From positions 1 to 36,003 of the forward strand of contig CAJOML010000004.1 in the NCBI GenBank assembly GCA_905235705.1: 36,003 nucleotides of DNA, read 5' to 3'. Below, in pieces: positions 30,985 to 36,003 of this stretch. The notes under the pieces are model-generated. The model did no database searches and was not told the origin of the DNA. It saw only the letters and a list, made by a program, of their open reading frames with translations. Source of the stretch: an uncultured Bacilli bacterium. GTDB lineage: Bacteria; Bacillota_I; Bacilli_A; RFN20; CAG-826. The translations under genes and the position numbers were made by a program. Position 1 is the stretch's first letter. Every line of letters starts with the position of its first letter.

Positions 30985-31774
30985 ACGTCGCCTGATTTCC
31001 CTCGATTTAGATGGGACTTTATTGGACCCAGATTATCATATCAGCGAATTGACGATTTCCCTTTTGCGGCGTCTCGAACAAGATGGCGACATTATTTTCC
31101 TTAATTCCGGTCGCCCGGTACGAACATTGGAAAAATATCATAACCTCATTGGCTTATCTTCCCCTTACTGCGCTTACGCAGGGAAATTCGTCGGGCGATT
31201 AAATTCACCTTGCCTCCCCCACTTCGATCCTTGTTTTCATAAAAAGGATATCCTCCCCGTTTTAAAAGGAATCGAAAATAAAATCCAATTCTTTATGGCG
31301 GAGAATCATTTCCACCAAGTCCAAAACAAATCCAACCCTTTCCTGGATAAATATTTCCCGCCTGAGGGCATCGATTCAAAAATGGTGAATTCCCTCGATG
31401 AGATTATCGATGACATCAAAATCATGGTCATTGAATCTGACGCGGATATTTTGGATTATTTGGAAAATAGCCTCGCCGATGTTCCAATCCACGTCCACCC
31501 CTGGAAAGAAAAGAATTATTATGAATTCGTCGTCGATGGCTTAGATAAAGGGACCGCCGTCTCCTTAGCCGCCTCGACCTATGGCATTGAGCGCAATGAT
31601 ATCTACGCTTTCGGCGATTCGCCAAATGATTTCCCGATGCTAGAGGCCGCCGGCCATCCTTTTGCTATGCTTGGGTGTAAGTCATCAAAGCTTGCCGCTG
31701 CTTTCCCCGCAACGAAAAAAGGCAACGCCGAGGATGGGGTTGCCTATCAGTTGTTGTTGGAACTTGGCGATTAA
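30977..31774 (+). CDS. Cof-type HAD-IIB phosphatase
   Basis: A cytoplasmic sugar-phosphate or flavin-type phosphatase, 265 residues. HAD motif I is SLDLDGTLLD, motif II the Ser in FLNSGRP, motif III/IV the Lys in LDKG and FGDSPNDFPMLEAAG. The C2 cap of about 100 residues lies between, as in YkrA/Cof proteins. The substrate is not predictable. It starts inside the end of trpS and its stop overlaps the convergent phosphoglucomutase stop by four bases. Confidence 0.92.
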   Translation: MNKRRLISLDLDGTLLDPDYHISELTISLLRRLEQDGDIIFLNSGRPVRTLEKYHNLIGLSSPYCAYAGKFVGRLNSPCLPHFDPCFHKKDILPVLKGIENKIQFFMAENHFHQVQNKSNPFLDKYFPPEGIDSKMVNSLDEIIDDIKIMVIESDADILDYLENSLADVPIHVHPWKEKNYYEFVVDGLDKGTAVSLAASTYGIERNDIYAFGDSPNDFPMLEAAGHPFAMLGCKSSKLAAAFPATKKGNAEDGVAYQLLLELGD

Positions 31775-33480
31775 TCAACGCCTGCGACTTTCTTCATCGC
31801 GGCATAGATCTCTTCAGCCTTTTCATCCATATTCTTGCCATCTTCAGAGACGACTTCGATATAGAATTTGACTTTCGGTTCGGTCCCAGAAGGACGGACG
31901 CATACGGTAGAACCGTCTTCGAAGAAATATTTGACGACGTCAGAAACGGGGAGACGCTTCATCGTGGCGACATTATTTTCGGCATCGATGCAGACCTGTC
32001 TTTGATAATCTTCGGTCCTGGCAATCTGATAAGAAGCAAGATAATCGAGCCTCTCATTATGAAGGGTATTCATCATCTTCTTCATGGTGGCATCGCCTTC
32101 CATGCCTTCGAAATAAATGTCTTTCAAGACGGAATGATGGAACCCGAATTTCTTTTGCAAAGTCTCATAAGCCTCGCCTAGATCTTTGCCATGACGGAGA
32201 TGGTATAAAGTCATCTCGGTATAAAGAAGAATCGCTTGGATGCCGTCCTTATCGCGGACAAAGGGGTTGATTAAACATCCATAGCTTTCTTCATAGCCGA
32301 ATAGGAATTTCGGACCATGGCCAAGCTTTTCATAATGGAGGATGCGGTTACCGATATATTTAAAGCCAGTAAGGAAAGATTCGGTCTTAACCCCATAGCT
32401 TGCGGCGATGGTAGAACCAAAAGAGGAAGTGACGATGGTGTCATAAATGACCCCATTGGAAAGATCTTCGCCTTTTTCTTTTTTGCCCGAAAGGATATAG
32501 TCGATTAATAAAGCACCGGACTGGTTCCCGTTAAGGCGATGGTATTCGCCATTGTGGTCGCGATAAGCAAGACCGCATCTATCGCCATCAGGATCGGTCA
32601 TAACGGCTAAATCGGCATTGTATTTCTTCGCATATTCAAGTGACATTTCCCAAGCGGCAGCGACTTCGGGGTTAGGTGATTTCGTCGCCCCAAAGGCAGG
32701 ATCATGGACGCATTGGGGAGCAACGGGAACGATGTTATATCCGCATTCGGAAAAGACCCTCATCGCATTTTCGTAAGAAGCGCCATGTTGGGGCGAATAG
32801 ACGACCACGAAATCTTTCTTATCGAGTTCGGGGTGGATTTGGATCGATTCGACTTCTTTGCAATAAGAATCATCGACTTCCTTAGGCATGATGACCGTTT
32901 TTCCTTTTTCTGGGACGGCGGGGATTTCCAAGGAAAGTTCATCGGGGAGCTTTTCTAAAAGGGCGAGCATCTTATCGACTTCTTCAGGAAGGATTTGGCA
33001 GCCCGTTTCATCATAGACCTTATAGCCATTATCGGTGGCGGGGTTATGACTGGCGGTAACCATGATACCTCCGGCGCATCCATAATACCTTACGGCATAG
33101 GAAAGCTCGGGGGTGGCGCGAAGGTCATCGAAGATATAGACGTTAAATCCCATTTGGTTCAACGTGTCGGCGAAAGAAAGGGTAAATTCACGAGACTTGA
33201 AACGGTTGTCATGGCTAATGGCAAGACCACGTTTCTTGGCATCTTTGACGGTGGCATCGAGATATTGGGCGAAAGCGACCGTCACCCTGGTTAGGTTTTG
33301 AATATTGATGCGGTTGCTGCCGGGTCCAAGATGGCCCCTCATCCCACCGGTTCCAAATGACGCCGATTTAAAGAAGGCGTCTTTCTTTTGGAATTCATCC
33401 ATGTTACGGAGCAATTCCTTGTCCTCATCGCTCACGCGCGGAGAAGAAAGCCAGCGCTGATAATTTTTTTCGATATCCAT
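31771..33480 (-). CDS. pgcA: Phosphoglucomutase/phosphomannomutase
   Basis: Interconverts hexose 1- and 6-phosphates (probably glucose), feeding cell-envelope sugars and glycogen. The 569-residue enzyme has KSASFGTGGMRGHLG, the phosphoserine loop TASHNP (S144), the metal site DPDGDR, a sugar-binding GYEESYG and the phosphate-binding RPSGTEPK. The length matches the B. subtilis PgcA group rather than GlmM (about 450). It follows the pseudouridine synthase gene by six bases with no Shine-Dalgarno site, so translation may depend on readthrough of the ribosome. Confidence 0.93.
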   Translation of the reverse strand: MDIEKNYQRWLSSPRVSDEDKELLRNMDEFQKKDAFFKSASFGTGGMRGHLGPGSNRINIQNLTRVTVAFAQYLDATVKDAKKRGLAISHDNRFKSREFTLSFADTLNQMGFNVYIFDDLRATPELSYAVRYYGCAGGIMVTASHNPATDNGYKVYDETGCQILPEEVDKMLALLEKLPDELSLEIPAVPEKGKTVIMPKEVDDSYCKEVESIQIHPELDKKDFVVVYSPQHGASYENAMRVFSECGYNIVPVAPQCVHDPAFGATKSPNPEVAAAWEMSLEYAKKYNADLAVMTDPDGDRCGLAYRDHNGEYHRLNGNQSGALLIDYILSGKKEKGEDLSNGVIYDTIVTSSFGSTIAASYGVKTESFLTGFKYIGNRILHYEKLGHGPKFLFGYEESYGCLINPFVRDKDGIQAILLYTEMTLYHLRHGKDLGEAYETLQKKFGFHHSVLKDIYFEGMEGDATMKKMMNTLHNERLDYLASYQIARTEDYQRQVCIDAENNVATMKRLPVSDVVKYFFEDGSTVCVRPSGTEPKVKFYIEVVSEDGKNMDEKAEEIYAAMKKVAGVD

Positions 33481-33486
33481 AGTGAC

Positions 33487-34467
33487 TTAATTTTGAATGG
33501 ATTCTGATAAGATTTCAATAACCTTCGAAAGGTTATCGGGGAGCTTTGAACGGATTGTCTTGTTTTCTAGTTTCTTTAACACCGGCGGCATATGCAAGAA
33601 GGAGATGGATTCGGCGTGAAGAAATTGAGAGTCCAAGCCTGTCAGTGCTTTGACCTTGCGGCAAGAAGTAAAATCCCCATATTTTTCATCCCCGACAAGA
33701 GGGTGCTTGATAGAAGCAAAATGGACTCTGATTTGATGGGTTCTACCGCTGACAAGCTCAGCTTCAACAAGGGTATACTCTTCCCCGATATGGGAAATGG
33801 GACGATATAAAGTAAGGGCAGTTTTACCGCCGTTTTGCAAAGATTTCACATAAACTCTGCCATTTTGCGCGTCTTTCCATAAGGGCAAATCAATTTTCCC
33901 CGGGGCATCAATATTGCCATCGACAAGGGCCAAATATGTCTTTTTGATTTGGCTTCGATCTTTAAATAATTCAGTCAATTCTTTTAAGGCGGCATCGGTT
34001 TTGCCATAGACGACTAAGCCGGAAGTATTCCGGTCCAATCGATGTGCTGGGGAAGGAACGAAACCAGGGATATCAGGATCATATTCTCCTTTTAGATATA
34101 AATAATCCAAAACCGCATTTCCAAGAGTTTCCCTGACCCCTGTCTTGTCTCCATAGACCAAAAGTCCTTTGGGTTTGTTGACGATAAGAACGTTTTCGTC
34201 TTCGTAAGCAATCGGGTAAGGGAATTCTTTTTTCGCCACCGGACGAGGCTTTTTAAAATCCTCAAGTTGCTGATCGGTGACATAGATACGAACGACATCT
34301 CCGCCATGGAGGATATGGTCTTTGGGAATCCAATGGCCATTTGCCTTGATGTCTTTTTTGCGGAAAGCTTTATAAATAAACCCAAGTGGGGCTTCCGACA
34401 AAAACTTTTTGATAAACTTCTCGGCCTTCTGGCCTTCGCAGGATTGGGGGACGACGATTTCTTTCAT
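33487..34467 (-). CDS. RluC/RluD-type 23S rRNA pseudouridine synthase
   Basis: Converts uridine to pseudouridine in RNA, most likely 23S rRNA. The 326-residue protein has an S4-like RNA-binding N-terminus (about 10-65), then YEDENVLIVNKPKGLLV, the catalytic HRLDRNTSG (D145) and SGRTHQIRVHFASIKHPLVGDEKYG. Exact target sites cannot be read off. TATACT ends eight bases before the ATG with no Shine-Dalgarno site. Confidence 0.93.
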   Translation of the reverse strand: MKEIVVPQSCEGQKAEKFIKKFLSEAPLGFIYKAFRKKDIKANGHWIPKDHILHGGDVVRIYVTDQQLEDFKKPRPVAKKEFPYPIAYEDENVLIVNKPKGLLVYGDKTGVRETLGNAVLDYLYLKGEYDPDIPGFVPSPAHRLDRNTSGLVVYGKTDAALKELTELFKDRSQIKKTYLALVDGNIDAPGKIDLPLWKDAQNGRVYVKSLQNGGKTALTLYRPISHIGEEYTLVEAELVSGRTHQIRVHFASIKHPLVGDEKYGDFTSCRKVKALTGLDSQFLHAESISFLHMPPVLKKLENKTIRSKLPDNLSKVIEILSESIQN

Positions 34468-34475
34468 GCTTAAGT

Positions 34476-34481
34476 AGTATA
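34476..34481 (-). promoter_or_regulatory. -10 box of pseudouridine synthase/pgcA unit
   Basis: TATACT on the minus strand ends eight bases before ATG 34467. The mRNA would have at most one or two leader bases. Confidence 0.45.
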
Positions 34482-34495
34482 AGCGTTATTTTTCG

Positions 34496-34524
34496 TTGCG
34501 TGAATCAAAGAAAACTCCTATAAT
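34496..34524 (+). promoter_or_regulatory. Promoter of tRNA-Ser(GGA) (TTGCGT - 17 bp - TATAAT)
   Basis: TTGCGT at 34496-34501 and TATAAT at 34519-34524. The tRNA starts 23 bases after the -10. Confidence 0.75.
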
Positions 34525-34547
34525 CCTTTTTGCTGATTTATCAGCAT

Positions 34548-34638
34548 GGAGGAATACCCAAGTGGTCGAAGGGGCGGGCTTGGAAAGCTCGTAGGTCTCG
34601 AAAGGGGCGCTAGGGTTCAAATCCCTATTCCTCCGCCA
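34548..34638 (+). tRNA. tRNA-Ser (GGA)
   Basis: A 91-base class II tRNA: acceptor GGAGGAA/UUCCUCC, anticodon stem CGGGC/GCUCG around UUGGAAA, long variable arm, T-loop GGUUCAAAUCC and encoded CCA. Anticodon GGA reads UCC and UCU. Everything to its right to the window end is AT-richer than the rest, as expected if mobile DNA entered here. Confidence 0.95.
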
Positions 34639-34676
34639 TAGAGAGTAAGGGAGTTAAACGCTCCCACTTATAGATA

Positions 34677-34707
34677 AAACCAGGCATCAATGAGAAACCT
34701 GGTTTTT
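34677..34707 (+). terminator. Intrinsic terminator after tRNA-Ser(GGA)
   Basis: AAACCAGG (34677-34684) pairs with CCTGGTTT (34698-34705), followed by T's. Confidence 0.85.
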
Positions 34708-34709
34708 TG

Positions 34710-35033
34710 TTAGATAACTTTACACTTTAATCCGTTTTTCTTAAAGAGGTATACAAACGACATAATGTGACATAGAGAAGCATTAATCAATATCTTGTTA
34801 GAACATTTGAAACAATAATCATTTCTAATAATAACTTTATCTATATTGCTTGTTTTAATATTTTGAACAACTCTTTTAAAGTCTTGTTCTTCCAAACAAT
34901 ATAGATAAGAGGCATTGATGGAAGTATATTTATCTTTTTCGATATCGAAACTATCTTCTAAGACTAATGGAAATTCATTGTCATCGTATGGAGTATTGTA
35001 AATATATTTTTGCCTAATTGTATCACTTGTCAT
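34710..35033 (-). CDS. Hypothetical protein in toxin/immunity islet
   Basis: I do not recognise this 107-residue protein. It contains CFKC and a later Cys, alternating short strands and helices, and no membrane helix or signal peptide. Base composition is clearly AT-richer than the chromosome to its left. It starts two bases after the stop of the immunity-like gene and lies in the same unit; it may be a second immunity protein or cargo of the islet. Confidence 0.6.
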   Translation of the reverse strand: MTSDTIRQKYIYNTPYDDNEFPLVLEDSFDIEKDKYTSINASYLYCLEEQDFKRVVQNIKTSNIDKVIIRNDYCFKCSNKILINASLCHIMSFVYLFKKNGLKCKVI

Positions 35034-35035
35034 AA

Positions 35036-35344
35036 TTAAGTGCTTTCTTTTGCAAAGTCAATATCTACTTGAATATTTTTAGCAATATTTGGATATCTTT
35101 TTTGACAATTCTCCATTGCTTCAATCAATTGTTGAGATTTCCAAAAGGCAGACAAATCTTCCCACACTTCCGCACACCAGTAAATTTCATCTTCTGAAGC
35201 TGTATTGATGTATTCAATCGTGGCTTCTAAAGAAACTTCCAAAACTTCGAGTTCTAACTTCCAATAATAATCAGTTCCTTCCCCATCTTGTGGTTCGACT
35301 AATTTTCTTTTTTCAATTAATTCTTTCATTTGCTTATGGATCAT
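35036..35344 (-). CDS. Small acidic protein, probable immunity protein
   Basis: A 102-residue acidic, all-helical protein with no signal. The middle and end (EDEIYWCAEVWEDLSAFWKSQQ, then RYPNI and a closing VDIDFAKEST) resemble, from memory, small immunity proteins placed behind polymorphic-toxin C-termini. Position supports this: its Shine-Dalgarno site AGGAGG overlaps the last codons of the toxin-like frame, three bases before its ATG region. It probably binds and blocks the product of 35347-35793. The pairing is inference from order and size. Confidence 0.55.
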   Translation of the reverse strand: MIHKQMKELIEKRKLVEPQDGEGTDYYWKLELEVLEVSLEATIEYINTASEDEIYWCAEVWEDLSAFWKSQQLIEAMENCQKRYPNIAKNIQVDIDFAKEST

Positions 35345-35346
35345 TT

Positions 35347-35793
35347 TTATAATCCTCCTTGATCTTTGCTAGGGAATGTTGTAGAAATGGAACCGCCCTC
35401 ACCAAACGTTATTGTTACTCTCACGCCTTTATAAACGGCAGAATGAGATGTTCTAGGAATTCGTACTCCCTTATATGTTGATAGCACATACCTCGCTGCA
35501 TCAGCAATATCTTGAGTAGTCCATGTTTTTGGAGACCATGTATGATTATCACCTGTTTGGAAAATCTTGTTTATCGATGTTGGTAAATTGCCAACTCGCA
35601 CTCCATTATCATACTCTTTGGTGATTTCATATGGGATGTTATTCTTTTCCATATAATCAATACTGTCTTGGCCATGTCCACCACTTTTTGGACGATTTCC
35701 TTTGGTACCTGAATTTGGGAAACACCCCCATTTTGTGGTGTTAAAACTCAGTCTTAAATAACAAGTCCAGGTCACGTTTTGAAAGGTAGACAT
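35347..35793 (-). CDS. Probable polymorphic-toxin C-terminal domain (orphan module)
   Basis: Residues from about 40 to the end look like a secreted-toxin nuclease tip: SGGHGQDSIDYMEKNNI, NGVRVGNLPTS, HTWSPKTWTTQDIADAARYV, YKGVRVTITFGEGG and a final TTFPSKDQ. The GGH plus W-x-P-x2-W layout recalls EndoU-like RNA nucleases of contact-dependent toxins, but I cannot confirm the family. No secretion signal, pretoxin or repeat region is present. The only upstream in-frame starts (ATG 35793, TTG 35799) have no ribosome site and overlap another frame, and the N-terminal 35 residues look non-native. It may be a silent cassette left by recombination behind a full toxin gene outside the window. Confidence 0.5.
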   Translation of the reverse strand: MSTFQNVTWTCYLRLSFNTTKWGCFPNSGTKGNRPKSGGHGQDSIDYMEKNNIPYEITKEYDNGVRVGNLPTSINKIFQTGDNHTWSPKTWTTQDIADAARYVLSTYKGVRIPRTSHSAVYKGVRVTITFGEGGSISTTFPSKDQGGL

Positions 35794-35968
35794 TACCAAG
35801 TTTAGATAGACCCAGTTTTTCTTTTATTTTCCTATATGTCGGGGTGTCTGTCGCATTATTGATAAAACTCCCGTCATAGTTTTCGGTCACATTGTAATCG
35901 CGGATGAAATCAAATAGCTGTTCAACCGGTATTTCGTCGTCGAACACCTTAAATTCGATCAATCGCAT
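35741..35968 (-). CDS. Small hypothetical protein at window edge
   Basis: A 75-residue acidic protein that I do not recognise (starts MRLIEFKVFDDEIP, ends DLDLLFKTEF). No signal or membrane segment. It overlaps the start of the toxin-like frame by about 53 bases in another register. It could be an immunity protein of a preceding cassette, or a remnant. The remaining bases to 36003 show no feature. Confidence 0.45.
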   Translation of the reverse strand: MRLIEFKVFDDEIPVEQLFDFIRDYNVTENYDGSFINNATDTPTYRKIKEKLGLSKLGNVYLSKRDLDLLFKTEF

Positions 35969-36003
35969 GATAACCAAAGCGTAATAGACGATTAGGAAAT
36001 GCC

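Noticed and set aside
34548-36003. Integrated prophage or plasmid at tRNA-Ser
   Set aside because: No integrase, phage structural gene or duplicated tRNA end is present in the visible 1.4 kb; only composition and small genes suggest transfer.
1-36003. CRISPR array, rRNA genes, insertion sequences
   Set aside because: No regularly spaced repeats, rRNA sequence, transposase motif or terminal inverted repeats were seen.

Overview
The window looks like chromosome of a low-GC Gram-positive bacterium (Bacillota, class Bacilli in the broad sense), probably one of the uncultured, reduced-genome gut lineages related to Erysipelotrichales, RF39 or Acholeplasmatales. The sequence evidence is an Spx regulator, an RNase J, a YlbF-RsmD-CoaD cluster in the same order as in Bacillus subtilis, a YitT/DUF2179 protein, a CYTH (YjbK-like) protein, a short archaeal-type prolyl-tRNA synthetase and tRNA genes with encoded CCA. 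UGA is used as a stop (for example at 5935-5937), so this is not a Mycoplasma-type code 4 genome. The lineage is inference; no 16S gene is present.

Layout. 1-3600 (minus): tRNA-Thr, a type IIA Ca2+-ATPase and a small membrane protein. 3600-8250: alternating short units: GNAT plus membrane protein, two NUDIX proteins (one fused to a Vsr-like nuclease domain), a histidine phosphatase, an unknown protein and a second GNAT. 8245-13015 (minus): a three-gene operon of a zinc-ribbon/Sel1-repeat protein and the two halves of a heterodimeric ABC exporter. 13172-17631: plsX, a membrane protein on the other strand, and the TldD/TldE protease pair. 17695-22415: tRNA-Ser(GCU), proS, a membrane protein with degenerate GGDEF/EAL-like domains, tRNA-Ser(CGA) and a YitT transporter-like protein. 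22591-24138: a membrane-anchored thioredoxin-like protein and a metal-site-less laccase-fold protein. 24162-28807: ylbF-rsmD-coaD, def, rnj, maf and a membrane-anchored EIIB-like protein. 28842-34467: CYTH protein, spx, trpS, a Cof-type HAD phosphatase, a phosphoglucomutase and an RluD-type pseudouridine synthase. 34548-36003: tRNA-Ser(GGA), then an AT-rich islet with a probable orphan polymorphic-toxin C-terminus, an immunity-like gene and two unknown small genes.

How it works together. Most genes are housekeeping: translation (tRNAs, ProRS, TrpRS, deformylase, RsmD, RluD), lipid and CoA synthesis (PlsX, CoaD), RNA turnover (RNase J, YlbF), nucleotide-pool cleaning (Maf, NUDIX), redox stress (Spx, thioredoxin-like protein). 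Genes are very tightly packed: the strand changes every one to three genes and at least six convergent pairs abut or overlap at their stop codons.

The most striking signal is not a single gene. At about fifteen starts that lack a Shine-Dalgarno sequence, a -10-like hexamer (TANNNT, including a perfect TATAAT) ends exactly 6-8 bases before the start codon, which predicts leaderless mRNAs. The second half of the starts, mostly inside operons or with longer leaders, have good AGGAGG-type sites. Other points of interest are the Vsr-NUDIX fusion with a changed catalytic Asp, several proteins built on enzyme folds whose catalytic residues are gone (GGDEF/EAL, laccase, EIIB), and the toxin/immunity islet behind tRNA-Ser.
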